Part shown: piece by piece, positions 12,702 to 23,729 of the stretch
Layout of the letters: the number at the start of each line of letters is the position of its first letter
Numbering within the stretch: the stretch's first letter is position 1
NCBI GenBank assembly: GCA_022410635.1
Contig: JAJVDF010000301.1
Coordinates: forward strand, 753,848 to 817,847
Origin: Tretioscincus oriximinensis
Taxonomy: Eukaryota > Chordata > Lepidosauria > Squamata > Gymnophthalmidae
Direction: 5' to 3'
DNA length: 64,000 nucleotides
Notes under the pieces: model-generated
What the model saw: only the letters and a program-made list of their open reading frames with translations
Database searches by the model: none
Told to the model about the DNA's origin: nothing
Position numbers and translations under genes: made by a program

Positions 12702-13381
12702 CTGAAAGGACAGCACCTCTTAGTTAAAGCTTAAGTAGAGAGAAGAAAGTGGTTTTGCCATGGCATGCAGAGGATTTAGAGAGAAAGAGAGTTGAGGAGA
12801 TCAAGGAATGAGGTTTTCACGATGATCTTTATGGAAAAATGAACATACTTATATACAGTATTTTTCACTAGGTTAGCACAAAGATTTTTCCAAGTGATTG
12901 GCATAAACGAATAACTAGTACAGAAAAAAACTGCTAACTATCAATGTCCAAAGGTCTGGTCAATTGCCTAATCCAATAATCCTTTTGGCTTGTTTTACAG
13001 TGAACAATGGCTAGGTGCAGGTAAACAATGGGTGAGTCCTCTTGGTATTTGTACCAGAAGTTAATGATCCAGAGAAATTCTCCAGTGAAGCTTGAGCCTG
13101 CCTTGGAATGTGCTGCTGATGTTTCAGAGGTTGAAGCTGGGTCAAAAGGAACAGTTATGATTTCAGATGAATATGCTTTGATACATGATTACTACAGGAT
13201 TTTTCTTAGTTTCATTTCTTTTAATGGAGCCAATTGGTGTTTGTGTGAGGGGGGGATGGACAGACAAGGGATTGCTGTGCCTTCCCCAGCCTCTAAATTT
13301 GTCGGCCTGAGGTTTTTGGGCTGACCACCTAGAACTGGTGCTCTTTTGTGAACTCAACTAAATGGCACCTATCTCTTTGTA

Positions 13382-13771
13382 GCTGAAAGACCTACCAACT
13401 GCTTGGTGCTGACCACACGAGCAGCAGGTCAGACGTGCTACAAGAAACCCCTTGGAGAACATTGTGAAGTTGGAGTAATAGACCTTGATACCATTTTCTC
13501 AATGCAGATTGCTAAAACTCCATATATCAACACTATATTAATGCAGTCTTGTAGTACAAGATATGGCCTTCTGGTGAACCAGACCGTGGTGCAAACAAAG
13601 AACACTCTGCAGGCTTCTAATTCAGTTCAGCTTCCCGCTGCAGCCTTTGCCTTTTCAACCTGTTCAAATGTCATTAATTCAACTGATTATCAATCCTGGC
13701 TCCATTTTCTTTCAACTACTTTGCTCTCTACACATCAGACCCAATGGGCATCACTTGATATCAGTGGGTAG
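13382..13771 (+). CDS. Weak candidate 3'-terminal exon, unknown protein
   Basis: A plus-strand open frame follows a pyrimidine-rich acceptor-like site (CTATCTCTTTGTAG, ending at 13381). It gives ERPTNCLVLTTRAAGQ, CYKKPLGEHCEVGV and continues to a stop at 13769-13771. Three cysteines sit close together at the start. AATAAA is found 227 bases beyond the stop. No known domain is recognised and the later half reads like low-complexity, serine/threonine-rich chance sequence. It is on the opposite strand to the 12480-12701 candidate, so both cannot belong to one transcript. It could equally be part of an unplaced repeat or a non-coding RNA. Confidence 0.15.
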   Translation, partial: AERPTNCLVLTTRAAGQTCYKKPLGEHCEVGVIDLDTIFSMQIAKTPYINTILMQSCSTRYGLLVNQTVVQTKNTLQASNSVQLPAAAFAFSTCSNVINSTDYQSWLHFLSTTLLSTHQTQWASLDISG

Positions 13772-13997
13772 TAGATTGTGTTGGATCATCATATCACTTG
13801 AGCTCATTGTATTGACACAGCTGTCTTTAAGTAATATAAAGTATGTTCATTAACTGTAGAATAGGCAACAAGACAGGCATATATGTGCACACACTTTTTG
13901 GCTTTCCTCTGATTTTGTGCTTTTTTGATTTTCCTTTATTTTATGAGAATGCACATTCTCTGGAAGTTATTGTTTTATTTATACATATTCTGAAATC

Positions 13998-14003
13998 AAT
14001 AAA
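13998..14003 (+). terminator. AATAAA polyadenylation-type hexamer
   Basis: A canonical hexamer in a T-rich setting downstream of the open frame ending at 13771. Such hexamers are frequent by chance in AT-rich DNA, so it only matters if a transcript is shown. Confidence 0.2.
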
Positions 14004-14009
14004 ACGCTT

Positions 14010-15734
14010 TTTAGTGTAAGGACGATTATGCAGTCTATTTACAATGCCTGTAGTAACATATTGCCCAAAGATGCTGCACTGTTCACTTATTCATGCTCTG
14101 AAGACGCAAAATTAGATTCAAAGATTTTGCATTTCAAATGGCATCTTTTACAAACGCAGGCATCTCATTTTAAATCGCATTAATACGCTAATGGTATGAG
14201 TGATCAATGCTGTGGTTTTGGAACACAAAATAAAACACCTCATAATATACAGGAACGGAAATTAACCATCCTTCAATTAATTTAGTAGAATACATTATTA
14301 TTATGTTTCTCCTATAAGCACATGGAAAAATACATAATCCTTCTGTGTGCCTCAGTATGGTTATATGCAATGAAGACTTGCCTTATCAAATTGATGCTCT
14401 TTACAAATCTTTCAGGAATAACTACATTAAAAGATATACCTCTTACAGAAGCTTGCAGTTCTTCCAGGTTTGCTCATATAAATGATTTATTTCTATCATA
14501 AACCATTACCTGTCTCATGGTCCTCTTACATTACAATGCTGTTGCATTCAGCACACTGGGGGGTTGATGGTTTTTCTTCATGGTAAATATGAAGATTGAC
14601 AGGCAGGTGACAGTGCTAATGAAAAAGCTATGACATATAACATTTCTTTCAGCTATGCTATTAGAAACAATGCAGTAATCATATTTTACCTCAAAGCCCA
14701 TATGATGCAGTATAACACAAATGAGCTTATGCCACATAAGCAAGCCTCTTAAGATAACCCGTCAATAGTATACCGTAGTTGTAAAATACCTTGTTCATGA
14801 ATGCTATTAAATAGAAATCTTGTTTGTTAAACTGGGAAATCCATTAATATTGCACATTTATTTTTTAAGTACTGCTTTGGGAACTTTAGCTGCAAATTAA
14901 AATGCTTACTTCATTTTTAGAAATTCAGATAGGCATGTATCAGAGTTAAGATGGAAAATTCCTTTTTTGTTTTTAGGAAAGTTTCATATATAAGTATGAC
15001 ATTGTATACAGTAATGATTATTTTCAGCATAGTTCAATTTTAATGCTAAGCATACATAAAAACCTTGTTTCACAATGGCCTCATTTCTATTTCCTACCAA
15101 GCTATTCTCTAGAGATTTTCATAATAAAACCAAGCAATAGAAGATGGATTTCCTTTGCAGCTCAAGGTCAGAGGTAAAAGAGCTTGTTCTCAGCTGCCTC
15201 TCTACATGAATTAAAAAGGAATAATGAATTTGTGGTGTGCCATGTGACTTTATGTTAGACTCTGACCTCAATATCACATTTAACTGGGAACAATCATAGG
15301 TCACAAATTAGAAGGTTTAGACAATCTTTTGCTATATCAAGGCAATTCAGTTTAATCTGATCTGATTTAATGCACCACTTGAAATTCCTAAGAAAGAAAT
15401 TTCATTTCAGTTATAACTAAGGTATGGAAGGGATTGTGACCATATTTGCCAAACCAATTTAAATCCAAGCTTATTGACTTAATGAACAGGTACTGGGTTC
15501 CATGCAAGAAATTATAGGACATGGACCTCTCAATGATTTTGAATAACATATTTGTATCATTCTGGAACTTGCTTGACTGAAAAAAACAATTTCCTTCCCA
15601 TATTTCAAAAGTTCCAACTTATGTTCATTTTATATTTTGTTTTTNTTATTGCAGCCCATTCTGTGACCTTTAGATATAGAACAAAATTGCAAATAAATAA
15701 AATAAATACTTGTAGTCAATTGGAAGTATTCTAT
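14010..15734. other. Unique AT-rich sequence, nothing recognised
   Basis: No exon, repeat family or RNA gene could be supported here. Confidence 0.55.
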
Positions 15735-15792
15735 GTAGAAGCATGTAATTGGAAGGGACCTCCAGGATCATTGGGTCCAACCCCAACTTATT
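15735..15792 (-). mobile_element. Classic (bird-type) CR1 3'-end fragment
   Basis: The run TTGGAAGGGACCTCCAGG followed by GGGTCCAACCCC is the hallmark 3' region of classic CR1 LINEs, in the orientation where the element's 3' end lies to the left. Only about 55 bases are left. This is a different CR1 subfamily from the ACATAAGAA-tailed copies elsewhere in the window. Confidence 0.65.
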
Positions 15793-15802
15793 TCTTACCA
15801 GC

Positions 15803-15922
15803 AGGTTTCAAAGAAAAACCATGTTAGTCTGGGTCCAGATGGGCATCACGAACTTTTGTAGATTTTTCTGTGAAAGCTTATCCTGACTATCTTTTTCTTA
15901 TTAGTGTCTAAACTGCTAGGAG
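15803..15922. mobile_element. Decayed Penelope-like element, two pieces in opposite orientation
   Basis: GGTTTCAAAGAAAAACCATGTTAGTCTGG is split here as a minus-oriented tail (15804-15832; compare TTTCAGAGAAATAGCCGTG in the copy at 18.3 kb). It is followed by a plus-oriented head piece with GAAAGCTTATCC and then TTAGTGTCTAAACTGCTAGG (about 15870-15920). Oppositely oriented neighbouring pieces are characteristic of PLE insertions. It is strongly diverged and the assignment is by resemblance only. Confidence 0.4.
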
Positions 15923-15929
15923 ACAACCT

Positions 15930-16779
15930 TGTTAGCTATTATTTCCTAGTGCTAATAATGAAACATAAAATACTTAAAAACAAGGAGTTTTCATTAAAAC
16001 TCAAACATTAAATAAAAATTAAAGTAACTTAGGCGGAAAGCAAGGCTATGGATAACATATACTTGAGCTAAGCCAAGATGATATTATATGTGGCTTTGTT
16101 GGACAAATCATTGTGTCTTCAGCCACATCAGCAGTGGCAGCGTATAGGAAAAGCAGGATTAGAAAACATCATGCTGTGATAGTCTTAATTACTTATGGTT
16201 GATAGTGTTTTTAGAAAAGCAGAATTATACTATTACAAAGCTAAAAGAGCATTGAGGCCTTGAAGACCAATTTCCTGTTCCATTGAGGAATTCAAATCAA
16301 ACATTTTCCAACAGAAGGGTAGTTATTTGATTATTTACAGTTGAAAACAAGACTTGAAATATCTCTGTGATCTATTTCATGCCCACAAAGCTAACTTTAA
16401 CTAATTCCACCCTCCCCTACCACAAGTCTTTGCTTGAGATCAAAGGCCATCCCGGAAGAAAGCTGAGGCTGTATTCACACAGTACTTGTATATTCTGCAA
16501 TTTCCCTATTATCTGGAACACCCTTGCGGTTTACATGGAAAATATGCTCCCAAAGTTCCAAGATGTTGGTAGATAATAGCTATCAAATAGTATCAATATT
16601 TAATATTAACATCTCTGAGGATATTTGGCCAGTATCTGGAAAAAAAATGGGCAGAAAAGAAGAAAATGTTGAGAGATTTGTTTAGTCCAAATGGAATTCT
16701 ACTATCACAAAGAGAAATCTCGTGTATTGGGAGTCCCATTTACTTGCTTCAAAATCTTGCATTTCATAATTTATTAAAC
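15930..16779. other. Unique sequence; possible transposon end at 16465
   Basis: Mostly unassignable. GAGGCTGTATTCACACAG at about 16465 resembles the termini of the inverted-repeat elements at 19.7 and 57.8 kb, but no matching partner end was found nearby. Confidence 0.4.
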
Positions 16780-17680
16780 AAAAAACAGGTCAAAAGGTGG
16801 GTGAAAACTGCTAAGACAGAATTGGAGAAAATAATTTGATCTAAATTGAAAAGGAGAGAGAGGGTTTTGGGGTAGAATTTATAGCATTTTGATTAAGGCT
16901 AAATATAAGAATAAAATAAAGATTACAGAGCAATGGAATTTTGATCTACAGGTTGCACAAAAGGAGAATTCATAATACTAAACTGAAAGAGATCGAGTTA
17001 AAGCTTTTAATTAGGTGATATAGAAAGTTGGTCCAGTTGACTCATATGGGGGGAACATCATTACAATGTTATTATGAGTGCGGAAATAGAGGGATTTTTA
17101 GCACATGTGATATGAATGTCCAACTGTAAAAAAAAAAGTGGAAAGGACTCTTAAGGGAATTGGCGATCACTGGAAATATCAACTTGAAGGAGAATGGGAA
17201 GATTGGAATTATGGATCAAATTAATCAAAACAGAAGATGGGAAGATATAAATCAAATTATAAAAATGGGTATCTGATACCTAAGCTGTGGAAAGATAGCA
17301 CATAATGGGTATTGGACAATTGGTATGGGTACTTAGCGGAATTTGTGGTATTTGTACCTTTGGGGGAAAGAAGGCTATTGGTTATGGACATAACAAAAGA
17401 AAAGAGTCTGGCTTAAAAATGGTGAAAGTTACATGCATTTGGTACTATTTATTGTGGTAATATTAGGTTTAATCATGCAGTGCTGATGATAATGGAACAA
17501 TTTAAGTTATAAGATGTTACAATAAGGCACAAAATTACTTTCCCAGTTTCTCTGTTCTGGGGGGGAGTTTGTTTAATACGTTTTATGTTTTTGTATGTTT
17601 ATAAGTCCTTTTTCTTATGTTTGGGGGAAAAAAGATAGTCCGGTTTAATGGTCTTCTGGTTTAAATATCTCGTTTGTTAT
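16780..17680 (+). mobile_element. L1-clade LINE, decayed ORF2 C-terminus and 3' UTR
   Basis: Across several frames the plus strand gives KLVQLTHMGG, then YECGNRGIF and STCDMNVQL. This is the order of the tyrosine/tryptophan-rich, cysteine-containing C-terminal region of L1 ORF2 (RWY-TP... then CW-C... then H-WW-C). It is followed by a K-rich stretch and a T/G-rich 3' region. Repeated frame changes show an old, inactive copy. The comparison copy at 44.2 kb is clearer. Confidence 0.45.
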
Positions 17681-17689
17681 AGTATGTTC

Positions 17690-18326
17690 TGGGTTTAGTT
17701 ATTCTGTCAGCTTTGGCACACATTTTCTATATACGTGACACACTTTCCTGTCACTCATTTTGTTTGCTGCTGGTTGTCGAGAGGAAGTCCAGTAGCCCTC
17801 CTATCAAATTATATCATTTGCTGTTAATATCAGATTCCTTTGCCTCTCACCCTTGCGGTTTCTCATTAAATCTACAATTAAAAGACTCGCAGCCTTAACC
17901 TTACATATCAATTCGACAGTGGCTTCCCAGATAACTAATAATAAGCTTTAAAACCTGCAACCTACCAGTTTATCTAACCACCCTGTGAGTCAAATGCAAC
18001 AGAAATTTTCTTTCAAGTGCATTTTTGATCTGGTCTGAACACAGCCTGAATTGCCACTCCCAAACGTCTTATTTATGCTATCCTATAAACTGGCAAGATA
18101 GAAAACAGACTGAAATATGACACATTAAGGAAGCCCTTTTCAAATATTGATAACATTAAAGAATATCATGTGCAAAATAATTCAACATTTTAGGAGCAGT
18201 ATGCAATGCCTTATGACAAATGGGATTTCTAAGAGCTCTGGTTTCTCTTTGGAATTGTGAAATTCCATACTATAACCATGGTTGTTCCCATGTGCACTCA
18301 GTGATTCTGCATAACTGATGAGAAAC
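17690..18326. other. Unique sequence, nothing recognised
   Basis: AT-rich sequence up to the PLE insertion; no exon or repeat could be assigned. Confidence 0.5.
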
Positions 18327-18466
18327 TCTATTTGTATACAATTTCAGAGAAATAGCCGTGTTAGTCTAGCAGAAAGTCCAGCAAAGGGGCTAGCAGCACT
18401 TTGAGACCACTTTTCTCAAGTTAGTCTCAAAGTGCTGCTAGCCCCTTTGCTGGTCTATTTGTATAC
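18327..18466. mobile_element. Penelope-like insertion with perfect hairpin and 13-bp target duplication
   Basis: The 13-mer TCTATTTGTATAC occurs at 18327-18339 and 18454-18466 and brackets a 114-base insert. The insert starts AATTTCAGAGAAATAGCCG and carries TTAGTCTAGC, which I recognise as the minus-strand tail of a PLE-type repeat (AGACTAACACGGCTATTTC when reversed). Then come perfect 30-base inverted arms: 18378-18407 and 18424-18453, with a 16-base loop. The right arm ends exactly at the target duplication. So the insert is a tail piece in minus orientation joined to an inverted internal piece, a structure typical of PLE insertion. No protein is encoded. The perfect arms and duplication suggest it is young. 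Confidence 0.75.
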
Positions 18467-19419
18467 TAGAGAGATGCATGCAATGAAGCGAGAAGACTGG
18501 TAGGGTAGAAAGGAAGTAGAGAAAATACCAAAGTGAATCCAAAGTCTGGTTCACAGCTACCCTTGCCATGGCCTGTACTAGAGTGGCATTTGGACAATGA
18601 GGGACTGCCATGTTCCCCATCCTAAGAAGGAGATATACTGAAAGTTTAGTCAAAGCAGGGGAGTTAATAGGTAGAGGATCAGGAGCAGTAAAGAAAAAAA
18701 AGGAGAGGCAGAGAATAGATCTACAATTTGAAACTCCAAGGAAGGGAGAGATTGTTATTTTCTCCAGGGCATGATGCCAAAGCTCTTTAACAGAGTGATA
18801 TTCTAATTGGTAGAGTGCCAGAAGACAAAGACAGATTCTGCAAAACTGAATTCCCAAAAGGATACAATGGGCTTTCTTTTGCGGCCTTATCTTCACTGTC
18901 TTGTTGATGTTGTTAACAGATTAAAAAGTAGAGAAAGTGGCCATTTTATGCCAAACTAAGGCATGTATTGCTAGTTGGTGTAAGAAAGTTTCTTGTCTCT
19001 ATCTAGCCAGTGAAAANTGCCAGTGAGACAGAAAAATGTTTTGTTATAAATTATGCACTTTTTTGCTGAATTGTGTGCTACCTTAATTCTAAATAGAGGT
19101 AGTTTGTTTGCAAGTTTTGGGGAGCTTTGACACTTTAGAATTCTAAATAAGGTACTCAATGGCAGAGTGTCATCCCCACTATCATTATTGCACTTGCTCT
19201 CTTATTTCCCTACATGGCTGGGTGGCAGAGGGGATGTCTGGCTAGCTGAGAGACCTGGGTTTTCGCTGCCTCCTTCCGCCTGCCACTGCCCTCTCCCCTC
19301 TTCCTCTGTCAACACCTGGGCTTTTAAGTAATGTTGTATCAGGGTTCATATGATGTAGAATGATCAAAATTTGGGGGATTTTTTGTGCATGGGGGAAAAG
19401 GGGAAGTTTGGCCCAATCA
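18467..19419. other. Unique sequence; no supported gene
   Basis: A 152-codon minus-strand open frame covers 18438-18896 but runs into the PLE hairpin, has a phenylalanine run from a poly-A stretch and shows no domain. I treat it as chance. The rest holds nothing recognised. Confidence 0.5.
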
Positions 19420-19640
19420 ATTATTCATTCATTCATTCANTCATTCATTCTTATACCCTGCCCTACACCCGAAGGTCTCAGGGCAGCCAAAAATAAAACA
19501 GTACAAAATTGACAAATTAAAAACTGTATAAAACAGTATCTAAAAGTGGGAAGAAAAATAACATTTCTTCAGCCAAAGGCCAGGTGAAAGAGGTACATCT
19601 TCAAAGATTTTCGAAAAGAATATGAAGATGATTGACACAC
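19420..19640 (-). mobile_element. L2-type LINE 3' end with (TCAT)n tail
   Basis: The minus strand reads the end of the reverse-transcriptase ORF (TCTTCGAAAATCTTTGAAG-type sequence, then CACCTGGCC), then a T-rich UTR, then GGCTGCCCTGAGACC, CAGGGTATAAG and a (TGAA)n tail (plus strand TCAT at 19429-19454). The tail marks the intact 3' terminus. Only about 220 bases remain. Confidence 0.75.
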
Positions 19641-19721
19641 CTTGATTTCAACTGAGATATAGGAGATCAGCTGTTAGAAAGAGCTAAGGATCATAACCAC
19701 TAGCAACTGAATATAGACTGT

Positions 19722-20116
19722 GGCTGCCTTCACACACAGGCTTCTAGTCCGGGATATCAGGCTATCCCAGGTTNTTAGTAATTGCCCCCTGCCCACACTC
19801 ACATTGTTGTGTGGCTGCATGGGAGCAGCATGCGGGGTATGCCATCATGATGCAGCAGCTCCCACATGGTAGGTCCCAGATTTGTTGTTGGAAGCGAGGT
19901 TTCACGTGACTTAGGGTGAGATCTTGCTCCAGCAACAGGGTGATGGGACTGGCTGCCAGGGGCACTACACTGCTGAATCATACATTCTCTGAAATCAGAA
20001 ACCACAGAGAAAGTGGACATTTAAGTTCCATGAGCACTGGCGGCTAGCAACCTAGTGTGGGGAGCTGCCTCTGGAGCTCTCTTATGCCAGTATATTTTGG
20101 CTGTGTGGATACAGCC
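19722..20116. mobile_element. Candidate TIR element (MITE-like), about 395 bp
   Basis: The left end GGCTGCCTTCACACACAGG and the reverse complement of the right end, GGCTGTATCCACACAGCC, agree at most positions over the first 16 bases. The interior is moderately GC-rich and unlike its flanks. No clear target duplication was seen. The end motif GGCTG-ATTCACAC resembles the terminal sequences at 16465 and 57845. Confidence 0.4.
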
Positions 20117-20697
20117 TTTGATTAATGAAAGAAATTAAATGAGGTCTACATAAGAGTAGAGATTGCTCATAATACAGAATTATGCAATGTAACTTGAATG
20201 GAGCAAAGGAAGTAAGAAAAGCTTCTTTTTCAGTTGTCAGGAACAAGCAGGAACTTGCTAGGTGATTTTGAGAAGCAGCTCAAAGTCTTTGAAGGTCAGC
20301 AGAATTTGGCAATCTTACTTGAGCTAAATCTAACAGCTTCAAAAAGTCAATGGTTATATCCAGAGAACAAGAAAAACAATTCCAGGCAACAGAATCTAGG
20401 TTTAGGGGAACAAACCAACAAGAATTCTCAGAAACATAGAAGAAAATAAGTAATAAGCAGAAAGAACTTCATGCTGCCTAAATCTCAACAANTAGAATGT
20501 GTTATTGATTAGAATTCCTTGCAGCTGAAGAGCATGAAAGGGAAACCACCAGATTGTGGTCAAAATCTATTGCTTGATCAGAATTTCACATCTTACTGCA
20601 ATGGTAAGATGCTTGATGTCATTTATATAAACAAAATAGTATTCGTCATTTTAATACTGATTTATTCCCAGCTGGAATATGCCTGGGAAGATGACAT
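20117..20697. other. Unique sequence preceding a shared repeat
   Basis: No recognised exon or family. Part may belong to the unclassified repeat that follows, whose left boundary is not defined. Confidence 0.4.
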
Positions 20698-20795
20698 TCT
20701 AAAACAGATTATCCAACCAATGGAGCTGTTAACTCCAGAACCCACTGCGAATCTTGTGCAGACAATCAAACAGAGCTGCAAATGGGAGAAAATGG
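20698..20795 (+). repeat. Unclassified interspersed repeat, copy A
   Basis: This segment begins AAAACAGATTATCCAACCAA and matches the segment at 34674-34771 at roughly four bases in five, in the same orientation. In one frame copy A reads QIIQPMELLTPEPTANLV and copy B reads QITQPTQLLTPEADANLV, so the homologous frame may once have been coding. I cannot name the family. Confidence 0.55.
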
Positions 20796-20979
20796 TGCCT
20801 TGTTAAGGCAGGAACACACAGAAACAGAAACAGCAAAGGAATATTTTAGAAAAAGTGAAGAAAGAGGTGGCAGGGCACATCAGACCTAACAGCAGCTCTG
20901 GGCCTCTAAGAAGGAATAGAATACCCTGGAGAAAAGACAGCAGTAGACAGCACAGAAATGCTGATGATTCTGGATGAGA

Positions 20980-21200
20980 TGTGGTTGTCTTCCTGGGTTG
21001 GTGCTACCTTCTGCCCAGTTGCCTTCTTGGGGGAGGGGGGGGCAGGAAGATGCCTGAGTTCCGAGTTATGGGGGCAGGCAATGGAGGTTGGAAGAAGGGC
21101 TTTGGGAATTGGAGGAAAGGCTGGGGAGTGTGGAGGGGTGGGGAAAGATATAGGGTGTAGGGGAATGGAAGAGTGGGTGATTGATCAGTAAAGGGGTGTT
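20980..21200. repeat. G-rich purine block
   Basis: A G/A-rich stretch with runs of up to seven G and no clear unit. It resembles in composition the blocks near 47.5-47.7 and 52.4-52.6 kb. Open frames here follow from composition. Confidence 0.5.
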
Positions 21201-22849
21201 GCAATGGCAGAAGTGGTAGAGAGTGAAAGAGGCGGTGCAGGTTTGGTGGAGGTAAGTGTCAGAGCCTGCCCATGATATAATACACCAGCAATGGGCATTT
21301 TTCCTAGCTTATAATAATATATATAATATATAAGAAGTCTGCAATACAAAGTGGGGGATAGAACTTGAATTGAAGGTACTGTTATCATTTTCAGGCATTA
21401 TCAAGCTCTAATAACACTGCTGTTGACAGCGTTATGATGCTGTAAATCTACCACACACCCTTAAGTCTTAAACAATAATCAAATAGCTTCTATCTTTTTC
21501 ATATTCTAATTTATACACTTAAGTCCAGACTTCTGAAGTTACCTTTTTCCTCTCAGCAAGCAAGAACATCTCTCTACCAGAGAGTTCCTTCAACCTAATA
21601 ATTATTTTGGTTGTCCTTTTTGAAAACTTGTATAAGGATCATTGGCATCTGAAGGGGCATTTCATTTTCTGAAAGATCACATATTTATTATGATGCCTGA
21701 TTTTTCTTTACTGCCCTAACTGAAGCAATAATGACAAAGTAATTTAATGGAGGTGAAATGGAAAACAGCACTGATCTTAAGGGTTCATATAATTGTGCAG
21801 CTGCTTGGGAAAACACTGCACTTTTTATACTAAAGCTAGAGAATTATTGTAGAATTTGTTTAATAAAATAATCATCTCATGAGCTGAAGCACAGATGTGG
21901 CTTTACCAACTGATAATATATTCTCATCACAACCATTAAGTCAAGTTTTCTTATTGGCAAGGTCACAGAGATCAGGAGGGGCATTATAGATTTGAAAATG
22001 CTGCTGTTTCTGGAGCAGAATTCAAATTACGGAAGGTGTCATTGCCTTGGGCGGGGAGCTTCAATTGTGGAGACATTTTCTGACTAGCTGAATTATATTT
22101 TAAATGCATTATGGTTCAAAGTGCAGTTTTGTGCAATAATTAAAAAAAACCCACGATGGTCGTAATAGTTAAAAAATACTACAATGTTAATTTATAGGAT
22201 AATAAAAGTGGAGATAATTTGTGTTAAGTTTAAAAAAAGGAAAAAGAAAAACTGTCCTGTAGTTTGCTAACTAATGGGAGCTGACAACACTAAATAATAC
22301 AGTATTGATTTTATGTGTATTACAATGAAAGCCAAGAATAAACTGATTTGAGTAGTATTGGGAAATTTAGAAAAAAATCTCCCAATTGTATTGATGAATT
22401 TAANATGCTCCTAGTTTTTTGTTTCCTATTCTTCTATGTTATAATAAATGAATTTCCTTTAAAATTCGTAACCAGTTTACTGTTTTAAATGTTTATACTA
22501 TCGTGCTTCACATATATCTGTTCCTAATTTTTTAAAAATATTTTTAACCAAGTTAAAATATATATTTCTAGTTACGTGTGGAATTGCATTTGATGAGGGA
22601 GCTACATTCCACAAGTTTATTGTCCTCCAAGATCCATTCAAGACACAATATTATTTGGCTCAAGAGCACAAGTCCCAAGTCACTTTTAATGGAGGCAGTG
22701 GAGTTGGAGATATCCAATGCCACATCTTCTGCATTAATTCTTAATTCATAGCTGCAGCATTGGTGGTGCCCAATACTAAAACTCTAATTTGTGCTCACAT
22801 CAAGAAAAACTAGACAGTTACCCTTGATATTCCTCTTTCCCCAATATCC
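21201..22849. other. Unique AT-rich sequence, nothing recognised
   Basis: No exon, RNA gene or repeat family could be supported. Confidence 0.55.
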
Positions 22850-23240
22850 AATACTTGGATGTGCATAGACAAAACAGTGAGGAAGGCTGCTTCCCACTGC
22901 ACCCAGAGGGTCACCCAGTGGGTCATCAGCCTGTGGAATTTACTTCCTGAAGAGGTGATTGTAGCTAACAGCTTGAATAGCTTCAAGAGAGGACTAGACA
23001 GGTTTATGGACACCAAGGGTATAAATGGCTACTAGGACGGATGTCTGGATGCTGCCTCTGGGATGGAGTAACAGGCAGGACTCCTGAAATACCATTTGCA
23101 GGGAGTCAGGAACAGGTGTACATTTTGCTTCCCTCTGTTCAAACTGCCCAGGTACATCTGGTAGGTCTCTGTATGAGACCAAATGCTGGACTAGATGGGC
23201 CGATCCAGTATGGTTCTTCTTATGTTCTTATGTTCTTAAA
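22850..23240 (+). mobile_element. CR1/L3-type LINE, truncated 3' end
   Basis: The plus strand encodes the last part of the reverse-transcriptase ORF (SLWNLLPEEVIVANSLNSF, then KGINGY and a stop at about 23034), a UTR with CCATTTGCAGGGAGTCAGG and CTGGACTAGATGGGCCG, and ends in TTCTTATGTTCTTATG. It matches the 3' end of the large copy at 60.1-62.9 kb. A short local duplication (CACCCAGAGGGTCA / CACCCAGTGGGTCA, near 22900) breaks the coding part. Confidence 0.85.
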
Positions 23241-23369
23241 AGTTTTAAATCACTTTTTTAAAAAAAAGTATGTCCCCATTTACCTTCAATCTTCCTCTCA
23301 GTTCCCTCTCTGTCCTCAACACATCCTGGCAATTCTCAAGACATCACAAGTCCCAGAAATCATTCCTGC

Positions 23370-23670
23370 ACTTGCCTAACTACAAGCCCCAGCATTCTTT
23401 GTGAGCCGACATACAATTCCCATGCAATCTCTACTAACCAAAAACAAAAAACCCAAAACTTTAAAATCTGCTGTTGCACAGGCGTATTGGTGGTGGATGG
23501 CAGCATTCACACAAAGGCCTTCCACTACAGGCAATCCATAACCAGAGCACAGTTAGCCCAAACTGGGAAAAACTGCACCTGCATCATTTTCGAGGGAAAA
23601 CTCTGTTCTGGCAACTTGTGGCTTTGCAAACGATGCATCGCAAAAGAACTCCCCCATGCATTGTAGGGAA
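23370..23670. promoter_or_regulatory. Two promoter-type sequence motifs (candidate)
   Basis: ACTACAAGCCCCAGCATTC at about 23379 fits the vertebrate M4 promoter motif ACTAYRNNNCCCR, which is linked to ZNF143-type sites. On the minus strand near 23640-23660, CCCTACAATGCATGG resembles a ZNF143 site. Such motifs also ride on repeats, and no transcript start or gene is visible. The reading is weak. Confidence 0.15.
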
Positions 23671-23729
23671 ACTGAGTGCACCCAGTAAAGCAGCACAGCT
23701 TTCGTTCCAGTTTTCCCCCTGATATTGTA

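Noticed and set aside
18438..18896. 152-codon minus-strand open frame
   Set aside because: It runs through the PLE hairpin and target duplication, has a phenylalanine run from a poly-A stretch, and shows no known domain or splice context.
23370..23720. A promoter or CpG island at the ZNF143-like motifs
   Set aside because: No CpG enrichment, TATA/initiator arrangement or downstream exon could be seen; kept only as a low-confidence motif entry.
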